IMG/VR virus record: IMGVR_UViG_3300031576_000009
Location: 1-64,000 of that record
DNA: 64,000 nucleotides
Reading direction: 5' to 3' (one strand)
Source: a virus
Notes under the pieces: model-generated
The model's database searches: none
Told to the model about the DNA's origin: nothing
Seen by the model: only the letters and a program-made list of their open reading frames with translations
Made by a program: the position numbers and the translations under genes
Part shown: piece after piece, positions 41,550 to 49,819 of the stretch
How positions within the stretch are numbered: position 1 is the first letter of the stretch
Layout: every line of letters begins with the position of its first letter

Positions 41550-42085
41550 GTGAGAAGCTTCAGTACAGGTTGGGTCTTCGCCATCCACACACGCATATTT
41601 CGCATGCGGGCCGCAGGCGTGTAGGTTGGTGCGAAGGTCCGCTTCAGCACCGATCTCATTTTCGCACTCGCTGACCACATCTTTGGGCGAACGCTTCGCG
41701 TGACAACACGAACGACGTTCCGAATACCTCCCGGCCCGAGAGCAGCGATCGGGAGTGAGGCAAGTCCGCCGACAACAAAACCAGCACTCTGCTGCATCGT
41801 CGACTTCGTGCTCTTTTGCTTATCGACATTGAATCTATTCACGCCGCTGAGCGCAAGTGCCGTACCGGTAAGGAATCGCGACATCGACATCCTGGACAAC
41901 ACGACTGGAGCACCGCCGCGCCGCCGCCGAGCGGACATCATGGCCCGCGCGTTCCCACGCACGAGTATTCCCGTACCGGCTCCATACATCACCCCAGCAC
42001 TGAAGCCCTTGCCGAAGGGGGTTGTCCCACGCAGCCGGGCGAACATGGCGCGGCGCTGTCGGTCATCTCGTCGTATGGTTCTCAT
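41546..42085 (-). CDS. Protein with N-terminal DRQRRAMFARL module
   Basis: 179 residues; ATGA overlap. MRTIRRDDRQRRAMFARLRG, nearly identical in the module to the sigma factor (DRQRRAIFARL). Then FGKGFSAGVMYGAGTGILVR, Arg-rich patches, a hydrophobic part (SAGFVVGGLASLPIAALGPG) and a basic C-terminus. First full module protein in transcription order. Confidence 0.6.
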   Translation of the reverse strand: MRTIRRDDRQRRAMFARLRGTTPFGKGFSAGVMYGAGTGILVRGNARAMMSARRRRGGAPVVLSRMSMSRFLTGTALALSGVNRFNVDKQKSTKSTMQQSAGFVVGGLASLPIAALGPGGIRNVVRVVTRSVRPKMWSASAKMRSVLKRTFAPTYTPAARMRNMRVWMAKTQPVLKLLT

Positions 42086-42303
42086 CCGCGGCTCGTGCCT
42101 GGATTGTGGAACTTGCGGACAGCACGGTTGATCATGGTGTAGGCGATGTCGCGTGGTTCAGCAGAACGTGCCATCCGTCGACGATGCTGCTTGCGTCGCT
42201 GCTTGTAGGCCTGCTTTTGCGCAGGGGTCATCGGCTGACGACGCCGTTGAGAAGCGATGGCTGGAGGGCGACGAGTCGTTGTGGCGGATGTGACCCGTCT
42301 CAT
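42082..42303 (-). CDS. 73-residue very basic protein
   Basis: ATG at 42303 with GGAGGGCGG. Arg/Gln rich (MRRVTSATTTRRPPAIASQR; QKQAYKQRRKQHRRRMARS). The short 'TPAQKQAYKQR' piece may be a degenerate relative of the QRRA module, but is not convincing. Possibly nucleic-acid binding and packaged. Translationally coupled to 41546-42085. Confidence 0.5.
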   Translation of the reverse strand: MRRVTSATTTRRPPAIASQRRRQPMTPAQKQAYKQRRKQHRRRMARSAEPRDIAYTMINRAVRKFHNPGTSRG

Positions 42304-42337
42304 CGCTCACCGCCCTCCAGCCCTGTCCAACAGGACA

Positions 42338-42898
42338 TCACGATACCCGCAGCTCGTACGTGGCGTTGACGTTCTGATCCGAGGTCCACTGCGAAGTCGG
42401 GTACGTCGCAGCGCACAGCATGCTGCCACCCGACGAGGTGTTGAACGCGGCGATCGCGCCGATCGTCTTCGGACTGTCGGTTCCGAGATCGGCGCCGGCC
42501 CACGACGCGATCATCTGCAAGGTGCCCACCGAGGCGAGCAGCTTGCGGTTCGATCCAGTATCGGTCGTGTCGTTCAGGAGCTTGCGGCCCCCGAACTCTC
42601 CCTGCACAGAAGTATCAGCGGCGGCAGGGGCGGTCGTCTGCGTGGCGATCGCCAGGTGTGACACCGTCTTGTTGGCAGCGATGCCACCGATCGAGCGGAC
42701 GATATACACGTCCTTCCCGTGATTGGTGACCTGGTTCTTGCGATAGCCGGAGTCGCCGAGAATCTCGCCGTTGCGCGCATCCGTGAGCTGCACACGCATG
42801 AAGCCACGAATGCCGACGAGATCGACGTAACGGCCGGCACGACGGCGTGATCGCGATGCGGTGCGCCTGGATACGGGTTGCTTCTTGACACGAGCCAT
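42338..42898 (-). CDS. Virion-associated beta-rich protein
   Basis: 186 residues; ATG in TGATG overlap. Basic start (MARVKKQPVSRRTASRSRRR), then GFMRVQLTDARNGEILGDSG and YRKNQVTNHGKDVYIVRSIG with an Ala/Thr-rich beta body (SHLAIATQTTAPAAADTSV). The 'G...I.DSG..KN.VTN.G' style occurs in phage tail-associated proteins. Function unproven. Confidence 0.5.
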   Translation of the reverse strand: MARVKKQPVSRRTASRSRRRAGRYVDLVGIRGFMRVQLTDARNGEILGDSGYRKNQVTNHGKDVYIVRSIGGIAANKTVSHLAIATQTTAPAAADTSVQGEFGGRKLLNDTTDTGSNRKLLASVGTLQMIASWAGADLGTDSPKTIGAIAAFNTSSGGSMLCAATYPTSQWTSDQNVNATYELRVS

Positions 42899-43095
42899 CA
42901 GCCACTCACCTTCTTCCCTGCAGGAGGAGTCGCTGGACTGAGCCCAATGGTCACGGCGTCAGTCACGGATGTGTAGTCATCGGCGGTCGGCTTCTCCTTA
43001 AGCCCAAGGGCTTCCAGGAGCCGATCGCGAACCTCCGCAGGGAGCGCATCCAGCGCTGCCTGATCCAGGACGAGTGCCTTCCCAGTTTTCGCCAT
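42898..43095 (-). CDS. 65-residue small protein
   Basis: ATG overlapping the preceding stop (TGATG). Helical N-terminal part (LDQAALDALPAEVRDRLLEA) then a flexible Pro-rich end (SPATPPAGKKVSG). Could be a small virion or chaperone subunit; no family. The tight coupling at both ends supports it. Confidence 0.55.
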   Translation of the reverse strand: MAKTGKALVLDQAALDALPAEVRDRLLEALGLKEKPTADDYTSVTDAVTIGLSPATPPAGKKVSG

Positions 43096-43454
43096 CAGAT
43101 TCTCGGGAGGATGAAGATTTCGATGCGCGTGTCTCCATTGGGAAACGATGACTCCAGACCGGACGGATCGTTAGCGTAGAACACGGCGAGGTATTTGCCC
43201 GGATCGTCCGTGTTGGTGACCGCCCAGGCATAGACGAGTTGACCGCTGGTTCTCGGTAAGATGAAAGCGGCCGTCACCAGGGAGAGCGTCGACACCGTCT
43301 GGTCCTCTTTCCGCATGCTGAAGCGCGGATTCGTCCAGTCGGTGAAATTGAAGGGCAGCCCCGTGCTCTCCTTGATCACGGTCGCCACCAACACCGGGAG
43401 CCGATTGCCGGCGGTCAGAAAGGCCCGAGGAGTTCGTCCGCCGCTGATGGTCAT
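43095..43454 (-). CDS. BppU-like baseplate/tail accessory protein
   Basis: 119 residues; ATGA overlap. LPVLVATVIKESTG, LPFNFTDWTNPRFSMRKED, then ILPRTSGQLVYAWAVTNTDD and GKYLAVFYANDPSGLE fit the N-terminal domain of BppU-like/DUF2479 proteins ('G.p.dltG..V.F.mr ... G.v.Y.w...DT..pG.Y..ef'). Such domains attach fibres to a baseplate. Recognised by pattern only. Confidence 0.6.
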   Translation of the reverse strand: MTISGGRTPRAFLTAGNRLPVLVATVIKESTGLPFNFTDWTNPRFSMRKEDQTVSTLSLVTAAFILPRTSGQLVYAWAVTNTDDPGKYLAVFYANDPSGLESSFPNGDTRIEIFILPRI

Positions 43455-44539
43455 GCCGCGAGGATTTCCATCGGTTTGTCATGGTACATCACGCTCGGCA
43501 CGTCGTCGTACCAGATCACGTCCCCCAACACGTCTTGCCAGCTCACGTTCACGTGGACTTGGTCGTTCGGGATCGTACCGATCAGCATGGCAATTATATC
43601 AGCCAAACCGACGTTCTCAACCGCCTGGATGGTGAGGACCGGTACGAATATCTTCAGGTTGTTCAGCAGGTCCTGTACCGTCATCGTCTCGGCCTTGTTG
43701 ATCAGCAGCGGATTCAGGAAGAGCCGGGTGATCGCATCTTGTACCGAAACATTTTCCTGTAACCGGACGACGAGCGGGTTCACCAGGAGCTTGGTCACCA
43801 CATCGGTTGGCGTCACGCTCTCCTGCAGCGCGATGCGCAGGGGATCGATGAAGAGCTTCGTCACCACATCGGCGAAGCTGAGCGTGTCGCTGACCCGGAT
43901 CACGAGGCCGATCGAGATGATCAGGAAGTCGGCGACCGTGACCGACTCCGCTCGATTGATAATGAGTGGGTTGATGAGGACGCGGACGACCGCATCCTGG
44001 AACACGGGCGAATCGGAGACCGCGATCAGGAGCGGGCTCACGAAGAGCCTCGACACCACATCCGTCAGCGTCGCGGTATCGGAGACCCGAATGCGCAGCG
44101 GCTCGACGAAGAGCTTCAGGACCGCATCAGCGATCGCCGGAGTCTCATTCGCCCGCACGAGGAGCGGGTTGATGATCAGCTTGACGACGGCGTCCTGGAT
44201 ACCCTGGTTCTCGATCGCCTGGAGCAGGAGCGGGCTCTCGAAGATGCGCACCAGGACATCTGTGATCGTCGCGGTATCGTTCGAGCGAATGATGAGTGGG
44301 GTGATGACCTCCTTCACCAGCTGATCGGTGAGGGTGGGATTCTCCATGGCCTGGACGATCAACGGATTGATCACCACCTTCACCACCATGTCGCTCGTCG
44401 TGATGGTGTCGTTGGTGCTGATCCGCAGCGGCGAAGCGAAGAGCTTCACCAGCTGGTCCACAGCCGTCGCGTTCTCCGCGGCGTTGACTATCAACGCCGT
44501 GATGAGCTGCTGCGGAACGAAGAAGAGGAACCAGCTCAT
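43451..44539 (-). CDS. Tandem-repeat protein (13 units of about 22 residues)
   Basis: 362 residues; ATGA overlaps at both ends. Residues ~35-330 are about 13 copies of a 22-23 residue unit with the consensus E/D-(S/N/T)-x-T-x-x-D-x-V-x-(K/R)-L-F-x-x-P-L-x-I, for example SDTATLTDVVSRLFVSPLLI. This should form a regular beta/alpha solenoid or rod. The C-terminal 50 residues are unique (VNVSWQDVLGDVIWYDD). Likely a fibre or rod between adhesins and the BppU-like protein. I know no named family for this repeat. Confidence 0.7.
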   Translation of the reverse strand: MSWFLFFVPQQLITALIVNAAENATAVDQLVKLFASPLRISTNDTITTSDMVVKVVINPLIVQAMENPTLTDQLVKEVITPLIIRSNDTATITDVLVRIFESPLLLQAIENQGIQDAVVKLIINPLLVRANETPAIADAVLKLFVEPLRIRVSDTATLTDVVSRLFVSPLLIAVSDSPVFQDAVVRVLINPLIINRAESVTVADFLIISIGLVIRVSDTLSFADVVTKLFIDPLRIALQESVTPTDVVTKLLVNPLVVRLQENVSVQDAITRLFLNPLLINKAETMTVQDLLNNLKIFVPVLTIQAVENVGLADIIAMLIGTIPNDQVHVNVSWQDVLGDVIWYDDVPSVMYHDKPMEILAA

Positions 44540-44940
44540 TGACTACCGGTTCTCTTCTTCAGCTTCTTCGTATCGAGATCGAAGATATAGGACGCCGGCA
44601 CAGTCTTCTTCTCCTTCGTCACGCGTGCGGCGATCTGATCGAACTGTCCCTGCAGCTCCTGTAGACGACGCTGGTTCGGCGTCTGGCACTCGACAATCCT
44701 TCGCTTGAGGAGCTCCGCCTCCAGGACGATATTGGTCAACTTCAACTGATCGACCTCAGAGAGGTCAATCTCCGCCGGCCCTGGCAGGGTGGTAGTTGTC
44801 GACGATACCGGGTCTGTTGTCGTACTCGCAATATTCGTCTTGACCGTTGTCATTGTGGTGGAAACTTCCGCCGATTCGCTCGGGCGTCCGCCACCCGATC
44901 CAAGAACCAGCAGCATCACAATCACTTGGTACTGTCTCAT
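44536..44940 (-). CDS. Exported coiled-coil protein with Thr-rich linker
   Basis: 134 residues; ATG at 44940. Signal-like start (MRQYQVIVMLLVLGSGG), a Thr/Ser/Val linker (TTTDPVSSTTTTLPGPAE) and a helical C-terminal part (LKLTNIVLEAELLKRRIVE; LQELQGQFDQIAARVTKEK). Might be a periplasmic spanin-type or envelope protein. Translationally coupled to the repeat protein downstream. Confidence 0.6.
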   Translation of the reverse strand: MRQYQVIVMLLVLGSGGGRPSESAEVSTTMTTVKTNIASTTTDPVSSTTTTLPGPAEIDLSEVDQLKLTNIVLEAELLKRRIVECQTPNQRRLQELQGQFDQIAARVTKEKKTVPASYIFDLDTKKLKKRTGSQ

Positions 44941-45101
44941 TGTACCTCTTCCTTGTCTCTGTACTTGTACATCATGTTATCGAGTACGGCTTCGGTGGGG
45001 GTTAATGCTCGGCACCGCTCCCACCGTTGTTCACGCCCGTCGCCCGAGCCGCCGATGGTATTAATCCAGCAGCAGGGCGCAGAGGATGCCGCCCCAGACA
45101 C
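44937..45101 (-). CDS. Possible 54-residue gene filling a gap
   Basis: GTG at 45101, four bases after the upstream stop, open to a TGA that overlaps the next ATG (ATGA). The C-terminal part (RALTPTEAVLDNMMYKYRDK) looks coding; the first half is Gly/Cys/Trp rich and less convincing. A shorter alternative begins at the tandem ATG (MMYKYRDKEEVQ). The fit to the coupled-gene pattern is the main support. Confidence 0.4.
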   Translation of the reverse strand: MSGAASSAPCCWINTIGGSGDGREQRWERCRALTPTEAVLDNMMYKYRDKEEVQ

Positions 45102-45105
45102 GGCC

Positions 45106-45336
45106 TCACGGCATGACTCCGACCTGCAGCTCCTCGGGCAGTGTGGTCGTGGTGGTGGTCGAGGTCGGCGGTGTCACCGCAGGCGGCAAGGAACACGCCC
45201 ACATCAGGCGTCGATCCGCCTGCACGTGCATGCACATCAGCACCTGCTGGGCGTGCCACGAGGTGAACATCGCGTAGGCGAGCCCCATGGTGGCGAGCAA
45301 CCCGATCGCTCCGAGTCCGACGTACATCCACTTCAC
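45106..45336 (-). CDS. Small membrane protein with Thr-rich linker
   Basis: 76 residues, GTG start with GAGGGAG (ATG three codons later possible). N-terminal span YVGLGAIGLLATMGLAYAMF, then a Cys-containing segment and PPTSTTTTTTLPEE near the C-terminus. Same Thr/Pro linker type as 44536-44940 and the metzincin, implying a shared export or envelope location. Confidence 0.55.
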   Translation of the reverse strand: MKWMYVGLGAIGLLATMGLAYAMFTSWHAQQVLMCMHVQADRRLMWACSLPPAVTPPTSTTTTTTLPEELQVGVMP

Positions 45337-45347
45337 TCTGATCTCCC

Positions 45348-47537
45348 TCAGAACGCCGTGATGATGACGATGACGCCATCGGCGCCGTTGCCGCCGTTGT
45401 TGATCGCATCACCGCTACCCCCACCACCACCTCCGCCGGGGAAGCCGCCATTGCCACCCGCACCGACGTCGCCACCGCCTCCACCAGAACCCCCGAGGGT
45501 GCTGATTCCCGTCGCGGTCGCGCTGCCGTCCTCCACACCGCCCGCCCCAGCCCCACCGCCGACCCCACCGACACCCGCAGCGCCCGAAACGGTCCCACCA
45601 CCTCCTCCACCACCGCCGTAATTCGAGGTGCCGCCCGTGCCGGCATTGTTCGCCCCGAGGTTTCCCGCACCGCCGGCTGCACCACCGAAGTCTGCGCGAC
45701 CTCCCGGATTCTGCGTTGTCGAAGCGGAAGCTGTCGTGGGCGCACCACCGCCCATACTGCCGCTCCCCTGACAGGCGTTAAGTGTCTGACAGGCGGTGTT
45801 GGAAAGGGCCGTCGGGAGACTCTGCACACTGCCGCCTGCCCCACCATCGCCCGAGTCGTTATTCGCGCCATCCACACCAGCCGACCCGAGATTCGCAGAC
45901 AGGATGACGATACCGTTGTTCGTCACCGTGCTTGAAGTCGCCGCAGACTTCGTAGCACCACCGATGCCACGGACCCCGACGCTGAGAGTCAACGTGCTTT
46001 GAAGCTCGGAGGCCAGGAACATCGCCCGTTGGTAGGCGCCGCCGCCGCCGCCGCCGCCCCCAGCAGCGGTCCCTGTTGTGTTCCCTGCTCCACCACGACC
46101 GCCAGCACCGAGCATCACGATGTCGACGTGCTTCGCTCCTTGCGGCTTGACCCACGTGTCGGCCCCCCCGCCACGGAACATCTGGACGTCGGGCGTACGT
46201 GGTGTCTGTGAGATCACCTGCGCAGCGGTCGCCGTCCAGGTGTTCACCTGGGCAAGCGCGATCGTGATATAGGCTTCTGCGGTGCTCGTCACGGTGCCAG
46301 TGGTCGCACCGAGATCACCCGCAGCGGTGTAGAAGCCGGTGAGGATCATAATCCCACCACCGTCCCCATCCGCCGTGCTCGCATCGAACCGCTCAGTGAG
46401 CGTCGCGAGTTGCGCGTTCGCCTGCGACGAGTATTGCGCGCCAGTGCCTCCGTCCACCGCGTGCGCCGCAACCTGCACAATCATCAAGTTGTCGTAGGGC
46501 ACACGACCACCAGGGATAGTCATGCTCGTACTTGCTGTCTCTTTGACTCCCGACGAGATGAAGATGGTCGGGTCACCGGCGGCAGCGACGCCGCGGAACG
46601 ACGCGATGACGACGTAGGTATGATCGCCCGAGTCCGCAACGGTCGGGACGGACTCCGCGCCGCTTGAGCGCTTCCAGCAGAGTGTGAGACGAGTCGTTCC
46701 TGCGGCCTTCGCAATCCCGAATCCTGTCTGCGGACCGCGCGTTGTATAGCCAGCCGGGCACGTCGCTGGATCGTTCTCCGTCTGGATCGCCAGGAGCAGC
46801 AGATCGCCAGAGATATTCGTCGGGAGCGTGAGCCCCTGAGCCGACCCGACGGTGCCCGTCCCGCTGCCCGCTGCCCCGACGCCGATAAAACTCGATGCCG
46901 TGCAGCCGGTCGCGGTCGATCCGCACCCTGTCCGGTACGCGCTCCCGTACGTCTCGAACGCACCGTCGCTGCCGAAGCCAAAGCGCCGCGTGTACAGCGT
47001 CGCACCCGTGATGCTCGACCACGCCGTGCAGGTGATGCCGTAGCTCGCGGTCCACGTCTCTGAGGAGTAGCACTCCCAAGCGTACCCGCCCTCGTTCGCC
47101 GCGCCTGGTTGCGGATCACGCATGACGCCGGCACCCTGCCCAGTAATGAAGAATGTCCCCATGGTCTGTCCACTCTGGACGTTCGTCGGGTTGCGCGCGT
47201 CGTCTCCGCCACCACGGCGAAGCCCCATCACGGAGTCAGGGCCAATACTCGACGAGTGTGTCTCCAGTGCAAGACTCGCAACGTTCGAACCACCGTGCTC
47301 CACGGCATAGAAGCTCGCCGTCAGTCCCCATACGGATGGCTCCAGTGAGGACGACGTGAACATGGCTCCGTAGAAGCTATGGACGGGAACAGTCCTCCCC
47401 GACGAGTCCGCACCCATATTCCGTTGGACATACCGCGGGTAGAAGCGACCAACCGGCGAGCCCGGCATGTCCTCCGACGACTGGGCTGCGCCACGTCCGG
47501 CACACAAGGCAAACACGAGTACGAGGACCGCACGCAT
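45348..47537 (-). CDS. Exported Gly-rich adhesin / receptor-binding protein
   Basis: 729 residues; ATG at 47537 (TGATG). Signal peptide MRAVLVLVFALCAGRGAAQ. Middle part (roughly 240-450) is a beta-domain (DLLLLAIQTENDPATCPAGY, TYVVIASFRGVAAAGD) related to one in the tail hub. From about 480 on the chain is a polyglycine-type 'sandwich' (GGGGGGGAYQRAMFLAS; GGSGGGGGDVGAGGNGG) as in gp38-like Gly-rich receptor-binding domains. Unusually for a tail adhesin it carries a signal peptide, suggesting surface display. Confidence 0.7.
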   Translation of the reverse strand: MRAVLVLVFALCAGRGAAQSSEDMPGSPVGRFYPRYVQRNMGADSSGRTVPVHSFYGAMFTSSSLEPSVWGLTASFYAVEHGGSNVASLALETHSSSIGPDSVMGLRRGGGDDARNPTNVQSGQTMGTFFITGQGAGVMRDPQPGAANEGGYAWECYSSETWTASYGITCTAWSSITGATLYTRRFGFGSDGAFETYGSAYRTGCGSTATGCTASSFIGVGAAGSGTGTVGSAQGLTLPTNISGDLLLLAIQTENDPATCPAGYTTRGPQTGFGIAKAAGTTRLTLCWKRSSGAESVPTVADSGDHTYVVIASFRGVAAAGDPTIFISSGVKETASTSMTIPGGRVPYDNLMIVQVAAHAVDGGTGAQYSSQANAQLATLTERFDASTADGDGGGIMILTGFYTAAGDLGATTGTVTSTAEAYITIALAQVNTWTATAAQVISQTPRTPDVQMFRGGGADTWVKPQGAKHVDIVMLGAGGRGGAGNTTGTAAGGGGGGGGAYQRAMFLASELQSTLTLSVGVRGIGGATKSAATSSTVTNNGIVILSANLGSAGVDGANNDSGDGGAGGSVQSLPTALSNTACQTLNACQGSGSMGGGAPTTASASTTQNPGGRADFGGAAGGAGNLGANNAGTGGTSNYGGGGGGGGTVSGAAGVGGVGGGAGAGGVEDGSATATGISTLGGSGGGGGDVGAGGNGGFPGGGGGGGSGDAINNGGNGADGVIVIITAF

Positions 47538-47992
47538 CAGAAGGTCCCGCAAATCGCCACGACGTTGATGACCTCGCTCGTCAGTGCATTGGTGAACGTT
47601 GCTTGCAGCTCGTCACCGTTCTCAAGATAGAAGTATGGGTTACCCTGGCCGTCGATGGGCAGACCGGGCCACGCACTGCCGCTCATGAAATTCACCGCGG
47701 GAATAGCGGTAGTGAACCCGGAGCTGGCGGGCACACTGATCGTTACGCCACCCACCTTCGTCGCACCCTTCTGAATCTGGACCGTCACCGGGTTGGCGGC
47801 GTTGTCGTTCGATGTGACGTAGAGGCCGACGCACTTTACCGTGTTCGTCACGGTGCCCACGACATCGACGTAGGTGCCGGGGCTGGTAGTCATCTGCACT
47901 GCGTAGAGCTTTGGCGTGCCCAGGTAGATCGGCGCAGTGGCCGCATGCGCCAGGGTGGACAGGAACAATAGGACCAAGACGAGACGCTTCAT
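47537..47992 (-). CDS. Exported beta-sandwich protein
   Basis: 151 residues; ATG at 47992 with GGAGGAG. Signal peptide MKRLVLVLLFLSTLAHAA. The mature part is beta-rich (YLGTPKLYAVQMTTSPGTYV; NAANPVTVQIQKGATKVGG; FYLENGDELQATFTN), ends VVAICGTF. A predicted secreted decoration or fibre-associated protein; no family seen. Confidence 0.6.
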   Translation of the reverse strand: MKRLVLVLLFLSTLAHAATAPIYLGTPKLYAVQMTTSPGTYVDVVGTVTNTVKCVGLYVTSNDNAANPVTVQIQKGATKVGGVTISVPASSGFTTAIPAVNFMSGSAWPGLPIDGQGNPYFYLENGDELQATFTNALTSEVINVVAICGTF

Positions 47993-47995
47993 AAA

Positions 47996-49105
47996 TCAGA
48001 CTCCTCCGAGAAGGGCATGTTGCAGAACCTGGACTTCGACGGACGACACGAGTGTCCCCGCGCCGCTGGTGGGCATGGCGAGTAGGCTACCATTGTTGCA
48101 GACTTCCATGGTGTCGGTAGACCGATCGGCATACTGCGCCCAGGACTCCCCCAACGAACAGCCGGCGCTCGGAGTCGAGAGCGTGAAGTCGAGGAACCCG
48201 GCACTCGCCTCGTGCGCACCAGCCGTCTTGTCGCCGATGTTGAGCGACTCGATGGACGCCGTGCGCGTCTCCAAGTAGTCGGTCGGGTCGCCGGGATCAC
48301 CGATGCGCGCACCCTTGCTAGTGCTCGACACCTTGAGGTGACCCGTGGAGACCACGAGGTTGTCCGTGATGTTCGTGTTGCCCGACCCATCAATTACGAT
48401 GCGGTTCTCCGGCACCGTCTCGCCGTTCTGCACCGTACCGATCGTCAAGCCGGTTCCACGATCGCTGCCGGTCCATCCGCTGCCCGCCGTGACCGACCAC
48501 TCGATGTAGCCGCCGCTCGCGCCCACAGTGCCATCGTGGCCCACCGCCTGGATCGTCATGATGTTGGTATTGAGGGCAATCGCGCTCTCGCTGCCGTGTG
48601 TACCACCAGTCCGGTAGCCCTGAAGGATGGCCGAGTTGCCCGTGCCGGTGCTGTGACTGTGGATCGTGATGGAGCCCTGGCCTGCACCGGGCAGCTCGAC
48701 GTTGAGTACGCCCGTGTTGGCGGTGCAGCCGGCCTGACCGATCCCCAGGCAGTTGCCCGACGCATCCCACAGCAGCGCGCTGTCAGCCGCGATAGAGCCA
48801 GTGCCAGCCCAGTACGTTACCTGCCCAGCCACCCCGGTGAGCGAAATCCACGTATCGGGGCCCGTGCGGGTCGGGATGCCATTGCCGAGCCCGGCGATCG
48901 CGACGAGGTCCGCGTCGAGGGCAACCACGCACCGTCCGCCGGACTTCGTCGCACCGATTGCTGGGGCGTCAAAATCGAGGACGCAGCCCGAGCTCACCAA
49001 CGCGTTGTCCTGGCGCACCTCGGCGTCGTGCACTTCCCCAGCCATGTGCGCGTGTGCAAGCGACGCTATGAGTACCAGTACTCCGACTACACTCCACAGG
49101 CCCAT
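47996..49105 (-). CDS. Exported tail-fibre-like protein
   Basis: 369 residues; ATG at 49105, overlapping the upstream gene by 19 bases. Signal peptide MGLWSVVGVLVLIASLAHAH. The body is the repetitive Gly/Thr/Asn beta pattern of trimeric fibres (NGIPTRTGPDTWISLTGV; GDPTDYLETRTASIESLNIG), with Cys pairs late (CSLGESWAQ, EVCNNGS). No intramolecular chaperone motif was recognised. Confidence 0.6.
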   Translation of the reverse strand: MGLWSVVGVLVLIASLAHAHMAGEVHDAEVRQDNALVSSGCVLDFDAPAIGATKSGGRCVVALDADLVAIAGLGNGIPTRTGPDTWISLTGVAGQVTYWAGTGSIAADSALLWDASGNCLGIGQAGCTANTGVLNVELPGAGQGSITIHSHSTGTGNSAILQGYRTGGTHGSESAIALNTNIMTIQAVGHDGTVGASGGYIEWSVTAGSGWTGSDRGTGLTIGTVQNGETVPENRIVIDGSGNTNITDNLVVSTGHLKVSSTSKGARIGDPGDPTDYLETRTASIESLNIGDKTAGAHEASAGFLDFTLSTPSAGCSLGESWAQYADRSTDTMEVCNNGSLLAMPTSGAGTLVSSVEVQVLQHALLGGV

Positions 49106-49812
49106 AGCGATACGTTCCCAGATGAGATCGCCGTGAGCCGAATCTTCGCTCCCAGCGAGGCGCGGGTCTGAGTGGAGATAAGACGACCGTGGTAATAGTT
49201 CGTCTCCTCAGTTCCCACGCCTTGCGCACCCACGTTATCGGGGGTGCGCGATACATCCATGAACCGGATCGCTTTGCGGAAGGCCGGGCTTGCCGCAAGG
49301 GTACGTGCATAGTCGTACAGTGCGACGACGAAGTCGCAGGTAGCACCGCTCGCCGAATACTCGGTCTTCACCAAGAGCTCGGAGAGCCGGAAGAGCTCGA
49401 CCAACAGGAGATATCCATCGCCAGTCGACGGCGTGTTCGGGAGCGCGCGGTTGAGGGTCATGGTCCGGCTCGCACCGTGCGTGATGATCCGCCGTGTCTC
49501 GCCGATGTTGCCGGCGGTTCCGCTGATCATGTGGAGCAGCAGACCCTCGGCATTCGCCGGAAGGCCCGCCGTCACGTTGTCGAGCTGGACGATGGTCGCC
49601 GACGTGACCGTATCGAGCAGCCCGTCCCCATCATACGGATAGTCTCGATCGATCGTAGTCACCTGTGAGGCAATCTTGATGAAGTTCGCCGGAGCACCGA
49701 AGGGCGCGACGTGTGCCGACTTGAAGGTCTGCGGGTTGCCCTCGATGTAGTCATCGCTGGAGATGATCCCGACGGTCTCGGCGCTTGCGGTGGACGCTGT
49801 TCCCTTGGCCAT
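49087..49812 (-). CDS. 'LWAxG' family virion-type protein 3
   Basis: 241 residues; RBS GAGGGA before ATG 49812. Divergent paralogue of 52715-53422 and 53422-54150: shared positions include IGETRRIITH (versus GQVRR), LLLVELFRLSELLVKTEYS, the SPAFRKAIRFMDVSR region and the end GAKIRLTAISSGNVSLWACG. No signal peptide. Probably a structural protein presenting a beta-sandwich; expression next to exported fibre proteins suggests a shared complex. Confidence 0.6.
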   Translation of the reverse strand: MAKGTASTASAETVGIISSDDYIEGNPQTFKSAHVAPFGAPANFIKIASQVTTIDRDYPYDGDGLLDTVTSATIVQLDNVTAGLPANAEGLLLHMISGTAGNIGETRRIITHGASRTMTLNRALPNTPSTGDGYLLLVELFRLSELLVKTEYSASGATCDFVVALYDYARTLAASPAFRKAIRFMDVSRTPDNVGAQGVGTEETNYYHGRLISTQTRASLGAKIRLTAISSGNVSLWACGV

Positions 49813-49819
49813 CGATCCC

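Noticed and set aside
45002-45877. 291-codon minus-strand frame overlapping the Gly-rich adhesin
   Set aside because: Shadow of the repetitive Gly codons; no start context and Arg/Val-rich composition.
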